A stretch of 64,000 bases of DNA, taken from NCBI RefSeq assembly GCF_021155775.2, contig NC_060235.2, positions 40,954,701 through 41,018,700 of the forward strand, in the 5' to 3' direction. A program made the translations under genes and the position numbers. Source of the stretch: Neodiprion pinetum. Taxonomy: Eukaryota > Arthropoda > Insecta > Hymenoptera > Diprionidae. Positions 10,472 through 21,900 of the stretch are shown here, piece after piece. The notes under the pieces are model-generated. The model did not search any database, was not told where the DNA came from, and saw nothing but the letters and a program-made list of their open reading frames with translations. Position 1 is the stretch's first letter. Each line of letters opens with the position of its first letter.

Positions 10472-13049
10472 ACATAAAAAATACTAGGTGAATCTAGTTT
10501 TCTGATTTACATTAGGCACGGTTTGTATCGCCACACGTTATATTCATTAATTCAACACCGAAAGCTGTCAAAATTTTTTCGGTACCCCGCGCCACTTGAA
10601 CGGAAGCGTGACCAGAATCGGCTCTGCGCTTGAAGTATTAAATTATCATAACAGAGAATAGTGTCAAATGTGACGGTAATGAAAAGAAATGCAATAGCCT
10701 TATCATTTTAGCTAAAATAGACATCTTAAAGGACATTCATACCGGAGCTACAGTAAAAGAAGTGGGGGAAAAAATATGAAGTGATAGAGTGAACTTGAGA
10801 TTGGACACATGAATCACCCTAAATCAGAGGCAGAAAAATAATCGCATCAGGATATCTCTTTTAGATAACTTACAAGAGGCATTGTATATTTGGTTTTATA
10901 GAAGATACAAATCCGGTCTTCCATTGAACGGACCTTCTGATAAAAAGTAATATGAAACACTCATATTCTGTACTTATGAATTAATTTTATTTTAAACCGC
11001 AAAACTGTCGTGCATAATTTTTTCTAATAAGGCTAATTATAAATTATAAAAATTGTCAAAAACTTCATGTAAGCCGAATACGTAGTTGAACGTGATCGTG
11101 GGTTGTGGTTCGGTAAACGCAGTAAAAGAAGTAAAAGCGTCACGCTTCAATAGAAGTAACCATGGGTTATTCTTTTTAAATTATTGTTTTAAAGATATTT
11201 TTTCTTGAGTCAAAACAATTCGAAAAAATGGTTTTTTAAAATACAGCGAATTCGGTGATGTGCTATGTGCAGTGGATAGACACTGTAAAATTGTACGAAA
11301 TTAGATGGCAAAACACAAGTTCATGAAAATATATATATTTTCAGTTGAAGCATTAGAACGTCATCAACACATGGGAATTAAAAAAGATTTTAATCGTAAT
11401 TATTTGTAGCGAAAATTAATCAGCTCACGTTTCTCCTAGCGTTGCAGGTAGAAAAAATCTGGAGAACGATTCCGGAAGAAGATTACGGATTGAAGCAATT
11501 GTTTAATCCAGATGAAACTGCGATTGAAACGACTTTTTCTTCAGAAATGATAAAAGTTAGGACAATGTTAAATTGGCTCAACTTTGTAGTTTTAAATCTG
11601 AAGATGTAATCAATGCTGCAAATATTGTGATAGAATATTTCAATTATAATAATGGCTTATCACCTTCAGTCTTTGATGTGTAGAAAAATGCCGAAGAGAT
11701 GGCTATGAAATTAGTACAAAATTAAAAATGCTTGATATTTTCCAAAGTTGTACATAAAGTAATTATTTTTGCGATAGTACAAGAAAAAGAGCATTGGAGT
11801 GCATCTTTGTGTCCTAGTACTGAAAAGTGCTTTTTCTTGTTACTCCATTATACGAAAAAAATTTGTAATCGACAATTTTGTTACATAAAGTATCATGTGC
11901 ACCTTGAGATAGTTTTTTTCGCCTCATATATTTGCCATATTCGTCTTCGGCTTGCGCATGCACTCGCCTACGACTCATTACCAACTTACGCTTGGTGTAA
12001 GTCTCCTTGGTGCACAATCTATTTAATTTTCTTAGCTCCGGTAAAGCAATGTGCAGCTTCCATTTCAGGACTACTACGTATGTATGTACATTAGTGTATA
12101 TTTATATATGTCACCAAATAAATTACGATAATTAACGCTTTTAAAAACCAATCGTCTATTCTCTGGTGACGTCGTGCAAATATTGGGTAAATAAATTTTC
12201 CTCAATCACTAACAAGTAAAAGTTTACAAACTTATTTAGTCTTCTTTTCGTTCCATGTTTATCATTTTCCCATGCAAACGGTAGAGAAACAATGATGGGA
12301 AATTGGAAATTGGCGAGTGTCAATAAACAAAGTAAAGTCTAGAAAAGTCTTATTTATTTATTATATGGTTATTGGTGGTTTGATACAATTATTAGCTATT
12401 GTTATCACTCACTCACGATTTGCACACACCCATCACTTTTTGCTTTTTTTTTCAATTCATAACCACTATTAGAAGTCGCAGCGCATTATTGCGACGCGTA
12501 CCCACTGTACTTGTAAGGAGAATGAAATAATAATAATAATTCTTGTATCATCCAAAGTAAATTTCAAAATTACTTTAATACAATATAATATATAAAAACA
12601 CTTGACAAACAAAAACGGAACAACTTAGTCTTTTGGAGCTGATGATGATGATGTGGACACGGGGGCAAGAATAAAAATTGTCGCGATTTAAATAATTTTT
12701 TTTTCCGACGATTTTTGGAGATTCTTCAATCACTTGAAGTAATTATTACGACAATTAGAGAAACTTGTTATCCTTTCAATAATAGCAACCAGTTTTCTCG
12801 GTTTCGCAACCGACTGTTACGAAATTGCGCAGATGAGTAACGTTTTTAAAATTTTATCAACGTTATCTTGCCCGCACGTATGATTTACACACTATTTAGT
12901 GTTTGAAAGCATCTAGTGTATAACATTTTGTAATATTTCATTCCAACTGTCTCTTTCTTTTTTCACACTCTTGCAATAGTTGATAGCGTCGCACAATTAG
13001 GCAGCAGCTCCTGGAATACAGTCTGTGTTTGTGCCACCTGACACACTAT
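10472..13049. other. Convergent 3' flanks of TRIM23 and calreticulin
   Basis: This stretch lies between the stop codons of two convergent genes, so it should hold both 3' UTRs. The complement carries AATAAA-type signals near 12347-12357, which would give calreticulin a 3' UTR of roughly 700 nt. A coding-like relic lies at 11448-11683. Nothing else is recognisable. Confidence 0.45.
11448..11683 (+). pseudogene. Frameshifted coding relic, possibly transposon-derived
   Basis: After an AG at 11446-11447, one frame reads VEKIWRTIPEEDYGLKQ then LFNPDETAIETTF and continues to a stop at about 11608. A second frame continues coding-like sequence (KLAQLCSFKSEDVINAAN and IVIEYFNYNNGLSPSVFDV) to TAG at 11681-11683. 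A single frameshift near 11570 would explain this. The NPDETAI string recalls the N-x-DET motif of Tc1/pogo/CENP-B-type DDE transposases, but this is too short to assign. Confidence 0.35.
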
Positions 13050-16000
13050 TTACAATTCGTCGTGTTCCTGCAAAAAAGAAGCAATTCCATTTTGTTATAT
13101 CCGACATGTAGCACGTTGTTCAGCACGCGATGAGAACTTAAGCTTTATATGGTAGTAAAAAGAAATTAATCAACAGATAAAGCTTCAGCAACGAGGAATT
13201 CCGGCTTTTATCGCTCATAATAATCGGAAATCGTCTTTTCATCATTTTGAGATTAGAGATTTGCTAATAATTTTTCTTGAGGAAGTGAAGGTTTTGTGAA
13301 TACTTACTGCTTCTTCTGGATCAGGGATGGTGTTATCCTCATCTTCGTCTTCTTCATCGTCTTCCTCTTTGTCTTCACTTTCCTTGAGTTCCTTTTCTCT
13401 CTCTTTCTTCTCTTCTTCATCCTGAGCTTCCTTCATCTTCTTTTCTCCTTCCTGAATTAATAAAGTTCTAAATTAAGATTTGCACTCTCAAAGTACTGCC
13501 AAAAGTCAACTGCTTGATAGAGTATTTGTCAGTAACGAGGAATTCCAGCTTTTTATCGCTCATTATAATCAGACCTGCTTTTATCATCATTTTGCGTTAA
13601 TTTAAATTATAGTTCAACAACGTTGCACCACTTTTAATAATGTGGCAAAAAAATTTCACTCACGAAAGTAGGTTTCCAAACTTCTTCCCCGATTTTGTGC
13701 GCTAATTCAGGATCGTCGGTGATCAGAACGTTGTCAAAGATCGTACCGGCCTTGACTTGCCAGAGATCAAAACCAATGGCACAGATCTCATCACGTTTGT
13801 AGAGCTCAGGGTCTGGTTGATATTCAGGGTTATCAATCTCGGGATGAATCCAGGGTCCCTTGTAGTTAGGGTTGTCAATTTGCTTGGGTTTCCATTCTCC
13901 CTAAGATAATTGAAAAATGAAAGTATCATTACTTTTACGATGGTTTTTGGCGAATGATATTTCATAATTTGTGCACCCTCACTATTGAAGCTTCTTACCT
14001 TGTAGTCAGGATTATCAATCATGGGTGCTTCCCATTCACCATCCATCTCGTCGTCCCAGTCGTCTGGTTTCGTGGCTTCGGGGTCAGGAATGTGTTCTGG
14101 CTTGTCCCAGTCCTCGGGTTTTGTGTCATCGGGATCAGGGATGGTGGGCTTATCATCCCAATCATCAGGCTTGCTGGTGTTTGGATCCTTGATTTTTTTC
14201 GCAGGCAAGAACTCCCAGTCAGCTTCCAAGTCGCCGGATTCAACCTTTTCGTTGTCAATAAGGACCTGAAGCAAAGAAAATTATTAAAGATGTTAGTAAA
14301 AATGTAAAATTCGTCCACTTTTAACAAAAATGACAGCAAATTAATGTCTAAGTGACGTATGATTTGGCAAAACAATCAGAATCATCATCTCAGCATTTTT
14401 ACGACTTGATCTCTCATATTATAGTGATCTGTGTCTTCACTTGGTACCTGAGATAGGCATAGTAACTTATTCCAGGGCATAAGTAAGACGCGTTATGCTC
14501 TTCGAGTTCCTATAGCACTCATCCTCCACAAGGGTGAGACTTGACGAGTGACTCTAGGCTCGATTTAAAATTTTGTTTTTAAATCCATGGTCAGTGAATG
14601 ACTTCTGGGAGTATACTTCTGCTCGTTGATATTTGACAAAATGTAGCAATCTAATCGCTTTTCAAGACCAGTGTAAAAAAAGTCTGGCATTTTTTACCTC
14701 GTAAGTATTGTCTGGCTTGACAATCAATGTGTAAAGATGAGTGTAGACATCATCTTTGCAGCGAACGTCTTTGCTGATGAGTAGGTTCTTTCCTTTGTAG
14801 TTGAATATAACGTGAACCTTCTTGGTGCCAGGTCCGCAGATATCGGGTCCTGTTTACAGAAAGAAATTTATGCATTTTGCTAAACAAACAACAAATATGT
14901 TCCATTTCTTTATTTATTGATCTAATGCCAAAACTATTTGGAAATTCCGTTTCAATTATCATGTAAACAGACGCAGACAGTCAACCTAACAATGTTGGAT
15001 CAATTCCAAAAGGAGTGCACTGGTATTGGGGGAGTTAAATTTATACTTCATATAAAAATAAAAAGTAAACAAGTCGGCTGTTCCTTTATTATGTGGAAAG
15101 TGAAGAAATTGCAAATTTAGCAAATTGGTTTTAATCGTACTAACCGAACATGAGAAGATATGGCGTTTCTCCATGCATATCCTTCTGGTCTAACGAGCAG
15201 TCGAACACTTTGGCATATCCTCCTCCACAGTCGATGTTCTGTTCATGCTTAACGGAGAACTGAACAACCAGTGGTTTATCCTTGTTACTGAACGGGGTGA
15301 ATTTCCTACTGAGTGCATAAAATCTTGCATCCTGGGACGTCTGGATACCTGAAGAAATAATTATATACAATATAAAGTTTATCAAAGTATTAAAATAAAG
15401 TTTACATTTTCATTCTTTTGCTTTCTTACAAATATTACACTTGAAAATATAATTCTCAATACATAGAAGACATTGTTTATGCAATAATAAAGTTTTGAAT
15501 GAAGTGAAAGTAAACAAACTGAATTTATCTTTATGTTATCAAAATGTTTTCTTATTACAGTTATTTGTTCTGCCTTCTTTAATGACATTTCTGAAAGATG
15601 ATAATGGCTGTAGAATTTTATCTTTTGCAGAACATGAAATACATTAATTTAATAAAAAAGAAAGTTTCTTTCATTTTAATTCAACTGAGTCATTTATACT
15701 TCAATTTTTACAATGATTACGATTAAGATTAAACATAATTATATGCATTGATATTAATCTAAAACTAAGTAGACAATTAAAAAATATTTGAAGATTTCAA
15801 AGTTCAAGAATTTTAATTAACTTTTGTGTGGCAGAAATCAATTACTTGATATAAAAAATTTAAATATCAATTCAAACAGATCAATTAGTTTTATTTTACA
15901 TTGGCAAAGCAAATTATAGATAAATACGAAAACAGTTATAGATACGAACCTTTGTCATTCTCGGGATCATTCCAGAACTTTCCATGGCTAAGTACAAACT

Positions 16001-17113
16001 TTCCAAATTCCTTACCGGGATGTTCAGAATATACCCATTCCTTTTCCCATGCGTCTGCAATTAAAAGACAGGAATATTAGGTTAGCTATAATTTTCACCG
16101 CCATTAATAGACGAACGAAAACTTTAATTAAAGTCAAGATTAAACGCGAAATCGAATGTAATATCCAAGTTGTAGAACTAAACACGTAAATATTTGAGGA
16201 TAACGTTAACAGAAATCACGTTCGCACTTCGCTTTCAACGATTAATTTTTTCCTCAACGACAATACTTGGCGGGTCTCTTTTACAGAGTCTAGAAGTTCA
16301 ATTAGCAGAAGGAAGCATTGAGCGTGCTACATGATAGCATAGTCTCATACCTACGGCGATACTGTCACAGATGGCAGCGCTCGATAATCCGAGTAGGGAC
16401 AGTGGCCACCTCTACGTTCGTTCGTTCGTCCCTGCCGTGCCGGTTGGCATTTTCGTTTGTATTTTATTTACAAATAATAATAATAACAATACCACTAATG
16501 CCAGCACGTATGCCGGTGCCGAAAATTTTGTCTTATCCGATAATCTCTAACGTATAAGTGCCAATGAAACTCCGATGTCGAACGATATCGATCCCCTTGA
16601 CCGTGATTAATTGATTATATTTGAGATACAAGCTTTCGCCGGGAAGTAGCTACGTTGCACCGAATGATCATGATAACATTAATAATAATAATAATGATGC
16701 TATAGTAGCAAATTTATTTAAGTAGGTATTCGTTGCGGGGAAATTTGTAACCGCATTCGTCAAGCTGCCGAGTGAACGGAATTTGCCTACTCGGCTTCCG
16801 ACGCACATGAAGAGATGGTAATATTTAAAGGGTGTGGTTTATAAATTGACATCGAAAGCCCGGGAGAGTGAACGTCGAGAAATACGTCGTCACAGAGTGG
16901 CAGCAGGAGCAGCAGTTGACGCATTGTCAAGAGATCGAGGGTGACGAAAAGTAAAAGGGAGAAGAAATGTAAAAGGACGGATACGAAAGAGGGTATTATC
17001 AGGGGGTTGAAAATGGTCTTGTACTCACTGTCGAGGAACTTTTCTTCGAAGTAGACCTCAGCACATACAGCCGATATCGCCAACAAGGCGAAGAACGCGT
17101 AAAAAGACCGCAT
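13050..17113 (-). CDS. Calr: Calreticulin, ER calcium-binding lectin chaperone
   Basis: Eight exons on the minus strand: 17113-17029, 16054-15950, 15348-15145, 14849-14698, 14265-13999, 13900-13664, 13451-13308 and 13067-13050. They sum to 1212 nt, or 403 aa plus stop. A signal peptide (MRSFYAFFALLAISAVCA) precedes EVYFEEKFLD. The globular lectin domain carries the family signatures KHEQNIDCGGGYAKVF and YLLMFGPDICG. The P-domain (residues about 195-305) has three KP(D/E)DWD repeats and three GEWxxxxIDNPxY-type repeats. An acidic C-domain (351-398) ends in EHDEL, an HDEL retention signal. It folds glycoproteins and buffers Ca2+ in the ER lumen. Frame and length are as expected for the family, with no defects. 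An ER-stress element lies upstream. Confidence 0.97.
13186..13252. repeat. Intron repeat copy A (last calreticulin intron)
   Basis: This segment contains AACGAGGAATTCCGGC, TTTTATCGCTCAT and a following TCATCATTTTG. It closely resembles 13530-13597 in the neighbouring intron, in the same orientation and with only small differences. Confidence 0.7.
13530..13597. repeat. Intron repeat copy B (preceding calreticulin intron)
   Basis: This segment contains AACGAGGAATTCCAGC, TTTTTATCGCTCAT and a following ATCATCATTTTG. It is the direct-repeat partner of 13186-13252. The acidic exon 13308-13451 lies between the two copies. Confidence 0.7.
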
Positions 17114-17264
17114 CTCGGGCGCCGGGATCGCGAAATAACCCGCGTCAAATCGTCCTATTCGCACAAGGAACAAGCCAATAATGCCAGACGTGGTGGCGAA
17201 CAGAGACACCGAGCAGCCGTCGGGCCAGACAGATGGAAAACGCTCATTCGTTCCCTATTTTCGA

Positions 17265-17283
17265 CCAATCACCTCCGACCACG
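17265..17283 (+). promoter_or_regulatory. ER-stress response element (ERSE) of calreticulin
   Basis: CCAATCACCTCCGACCACG matches the ERSE consensus CCAAT-N9-CCACG exactly, including the 9-base spacer. It lies 152-170 bp upstream of the calreticulin ATG, which is read on the minus strand. In mammals this element binds NF-Y plus ATF6 and drives calreticulin and other ER chaperones in the unfolded protein response. Use of the same element here is inferred from the match and position. Confidence 0.75.
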
Positions 17284-18722
17284 CTCGCCGACCTATGAGG
17301 CGCCGCTACGTAGATGACGAATCAACTATCCAAAGGTAAACAGATAGAAAACACCACGTCGCGTCGATAATGCAGAGTTATCAACCGGCGCGGCGCATCC
17401 GGCTAGTCACGTCGGAATTTTATTCAAACGAGAATGATTTTAATCAACGGCAGGTGGAAAGATTCTGAAAATTTGTCAGGTTGCACGGTACAAGAGAATT
17501 TATCAAAAAAATAACTGAGATGCAGGAAAACATTTTCACTTTCTTACTGATGATATGCAAGCACGCTGTTCTGCAAACAATCGAACATCGTACCTTTCGT
17601 TTCTGCAAACTTTTTGTAGGCATACCTATAAGTATACATGAATGTAATATGGTGTAAAAATGAAAGTATAGGCGAAACATTACATAAAAAGTGGTTATTC
17701 ATTGAAATAAATATAAACTTTTGGATTCTCGAAGAGATTTTCAGAATCATATATTTCAGAAAAATATGTTTATTGAAGAATAATCAATTTTTTTTTTTTA
17801 AATATGTGAACATAATTTTTCACAGGTTTTATAGGTAAACGTTTTTAATCGTTGCACGAAGTTTCTGAAAATAGAATAGCGATAATACGTTTAATGCATA
17901 GCTCACGCGACTAGTATATTTTAGAATTTTCATCCATGCACACGACGTAATAAACTCTTGCCACGTTATCCGCTTACGTATGCCTACGTATTTTACCTCG
18001 AGCTCGGTATAGTATATTACCTATAGCTCGGCAAATGATAGTGATATAATCGCTGCAATTATGTGCAAATTTTCGAAATATCTCAATAGGATATATATTA
18101 TACCTACCCAGTTACGAGCTATTGTAGGACGGTGATAATATGTGATGTGATTGGCCAGGTCGCGTAAAGAATTTTTAAGAAAAAATAAGGAAATTGTTTT
18201 TGTAAGAAAGTACGTTTATGTATATGTATACATATATATAATGTTTCTCGAAAATTAAGGTAACAACTTCTCGCGCGTAGACGCGTGTCTCAATATATTC
18301 AATGCATTAAGATCAAAACACGATTCTACCGTCTGCAGTTCAAAGTTTTATATCGAACGATACATGCAACACGCGTTATTGCCTGAGTCGATTATCCGAA
18401 ATAGGAGGACCTTGCAGTGTCTCGATGAGTTTCGAGAAAGGGAAATGTTTCCGGGAGAACCTACCCGTCACATTTGGACTTTGGAATTTTCGAGAATACG
18501 TACATGAATCGTAAAATTCGATTATTATAAGTATAACTGCACATTGCAACCTATTAAGTTAGGCAATTAAACTTCCAGGTGGTGTTGAAAATATTATAAT
18601 ATCTTCCACGAAGCTGGAAACTTCTAGGATTAACAATCGCTTAGCTAGATAAAATCATTTGTGTCAAATTAACTCAAACCGCTATAAGTGGCACGTGACC
18701 CTGCCAAACCGTCGCCAGCGGC

Positions 18723-18743
18723 GGGGGGGGGGGGGGGGGGGGG
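18723..18743 (+). repeat. Poly-G run (21 G)
   Basis: An uninterrupted run of 21 G lies about 190 bp upstream of the ATG of the 674-aa gene, in otherwise AT-rich DNA. It could form a G-quadruplex in the promoter. Its true length is uncertain because long homopolymers are error-prone in assemblies. Confidence 0.6.
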
Positions 18744-18931
18744 TCGCTCGTCATATTTTCTTAATTCCGTAACTATGGCAACGAATTTGTATACATCATG
18801 GCGACGGTAGTGCCGCGTCGATTCCAGAGGCAGAAGGTGTATTAGAACGAGGATCGTTTGACAGTTAAAAATTAGGCAAAATTGAAAAGTTCATTGCAGT
18901 GTATAAAAAGCGTAATATAAATATAAGTAAA

Positions 18932-21900
18932 ATGATGCGATCGAAGGCCACGGCGGCCTTGATGAAACTCAAGGAAATCGACAGAAAGTACAAAATGAAG
19001 TGCAGCGAGGATCGCGTGAAACGGCAATCCAGCTTGAGCGATATAAGCGCAGTCGACAGCGCGGACGAATTATCGAAACCCGCGGGTGAATCTGGTTCCG
19101 GCGATGCGATTGTGAGGCCTAAATTAGACGTGAGAATGCCCGAAGCTTACTTGGAGCGCAGCGAAGGACGTCGAGGGCAGGAAGCCTCGGAGCCTACGGC
19201 CGAGTTGGTGATGATTTTCGACTGTAAGTCGGGGAACAAGAGCCCGCGCCAAGAATCGGCGAATTATCAAAGAGACGGTCCGGCGGCCGGTGGAGCCGAA
19301 AACCAGGAGGCAAGAAAACGATCCGAAACTCCGTCCCTGCAGGTCGAATCCGAGCGAGAAGCCGCGGGCAAGTTGACGACGGAAACGGAAACCTCGGTTA
19401 GCGAAGAAGTCCCGGAAGTCGTTCGGTCGATCGCGCCATTTTCACGTCCGGTCTCTGACCACCCAGACGTCCCTTCTCTCGGCGAAGAAATAACTATGAA
19501 AAGCGTCGAGTCGATAATTGATGGGGAAGAAAGGCGAGCCAGCACCTTGGACGCCGATTCACCGACCTTGATGGCATCCGCCGGCTATTCTGACGACTTT
19601 GTTAGAAGTACGCTCTCTGCTGAGACTCTCAGTACCGTGGAGGAGGATCTGCAGGCGCAAGAACCGGAAGACTCATATTCGCCTTCGGGCTCTTATCGGC
19701 CGCAACGGTCATCGCCTACATCGATGCAGTTGGAAACTAAAAAGCTCACCCAACTCGTAGCGCCGAAGGTGATTCGCGTCCTGAGCAAATGCGACGCCGG
19801 TTTGGATCCTGGCCTCAGCAATTATGTAAAAGCATCGACGAACGGAAACACCGCAAGCCCCGTTTGTCTTCTCAGGTCTTCGCAGCCTTCGACTGATCGC
19901 AGCGATGAGATTCGCCGGATGAACCGGGTAAAAATTATTTCCGCGATGTTGATAATTTGTAACGAATATCGTGTTTTCTTTCTTTTTTTTTTCCTTGTAG
20001 ATTTTTCACAGAAAACGATCAAGTATTACGTTTGATCTTACATTCATCTACAATTATCTAAAACAGAATGGAAAAATTTTCGGATACTTTGTAAAACTCC
20101 ATGAAATTTCGTAGAAGAGTGTAACGATCTTCTACGAAAAATTGTGACGGTCCACAATTTTTTAAGACAAAAGTATAGTAAATCGACTAAACGTAAAATT
20201 CTGTGAATTCTTAAAGAATTTTAAGAATCTATACGACAATCTATCATTGAATAGAAAACAGCTTTAGTTTCACGTAGATAATTGTAGAAAACTGTGAGTT
20301 TTTACAATTCGTGTAGAAGAAATTTAAGAACTGGAAATGGAGACGGGAATTGTTTTTTTTTTTCATTTAAGAATTTCGCAGACACATATCAATTCTTATA
20401 GAAATGATTCTCTCTATAAGATTATGAATACGTACCTACAAGGAATGTAAAGACTCAAGAAAGAACAACGCAGTGCATATAGTTACAGAAAGAATGTTGA
20501 GATATTCTTCGATAAATTACGGCCATCTGAAAGATTGCTGTACAAGGCAAGATCGTAAAAAAGCAAAATGTTTAACGAAAAACTTTTTAGAGGATAACAG
20601 AAATTTTTTTCACCAGGTGAAACGAAGGCCTGCAGTTTCTTCCAGGGATTCCTCCGGACTTTCGTCGAAAGAAGATCCTGAAACTGGGAGCAGAAACGAG
20701 GTAGAAATTATTACTAAACAGGATGAAACGTTGGCGGAAAATCGTCGTATAGTTTTCCTCATGGAAGGTAAAAATCCGCAGTCTACCAACCCCACCGAGA
20801 TGCTTCAGAGACACGAAAGGGTTCTGGAAAAAGTGGAGTCTAAGAGCGTGAGAAACCGGGCGAGGATCGAAACTCCAGTTTCACTGGTCGGAGAACTCGA
20901 CCTGCAGACTCGCTCCAAGGATTGGGAAAAAGAGGAGAGCGCTGCTTCTGCGGCCGTACAGCAACCTGAACGGGTTCCATCGTCCGAAGAAGCTTCCGCA
21001 GGCGGTGTTCGGCTTGCGACCGGCGTTGAGAAGCACCGGTCGAAAAAAGTCAAAACGGAGGAACGCCATCGGGCGGGCAAAAGTCGAACCAGAGAGAACC
21101 GGAAGCTCCGCCATCGCCGGTCCGCAGGCGTAGAAGAAGAAACAGATGCGAAACGGGTAGCTGGGGACGTGGAGAGGCTCAGAAGACGGTTAAAGGAGCT
21201 TCTTCTCGAACAGGAACGAGATCAGCTTAGACCTCGCGTACGCAGATACCTGCAGCAAATTATGGACGAGGATGACGGATTCGGGGACTGCGACGCAGCC
21301 TCGTCGTCTTCTGGAGTGCGACGAAACCGGAGTCTACGCTCCTTCTTCAAGCCGCTCGACCTCCCGAACGTCGCTGCCTTTAAACGACCCGGTAAACTGG
21401 TGCCTCCACTGGAGTATATAGTTTACCGTTAGCCTCGCCGTGGTCCGAACCTGCTACTGCCTGCAGCCTCGCCGCCTCTGATCGCATGTTGCTCCAGGGC
21501 CTCGGCTTCGGCCTGGCGACGTTTGTTGTATTTTTAACGAGAACAAAAAAAGTCGGAGAGAAAAAGATTTAACAAAAAAAAAAAAAAAATACGACCAACC
21601 GACAACAAAATATTGAATCGAACAAAAACGAATCCTCGGAAAGCTTTTCGTCGGCGTGAAATTTCGAGTTATTTTTAATTGTTGTGTATACGTCAGGTAT
21701 AATTTGCTCATGCTGATATTAAACCTGAACCCGCATCGTCGTGTGATAATTATTATTCGAGTACTAATTCGTTACGTATAAATATATATATATGTACAGG
21801 GAATTAACTGATTTAGATCGTATTATCGGGTTCTGTTCTTTCTGAAAAAAAAATTCTGATCCACGTTTTGTTGAACTCTCACTAAACATTTATCACTTTT

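Larger units (their letters stand above)
17114..18931. other. Divergent intergenic region (calreticulin / unknown 674-aa gene)
   Basis: This region lies between two divergently transcribed genes and should hold both promoters. The calreticulin-proximal part is GC-richer and carries the ER-stress element. The distal part carries a 21-G run. An AG at 18897-18898 shortly before the ATG could be a 5' UTR splice acceptor. The 17.4-18.7 kb middle is AT-rich with nothing recognisable. Confidence 0.5.

Noticed and set aside
13954..14375. Open frames antisense to or out of frame with the calreticulin P-domain exon
   Set aside because: Shadows of the repeated, strongly biased P-domain coding sequence.
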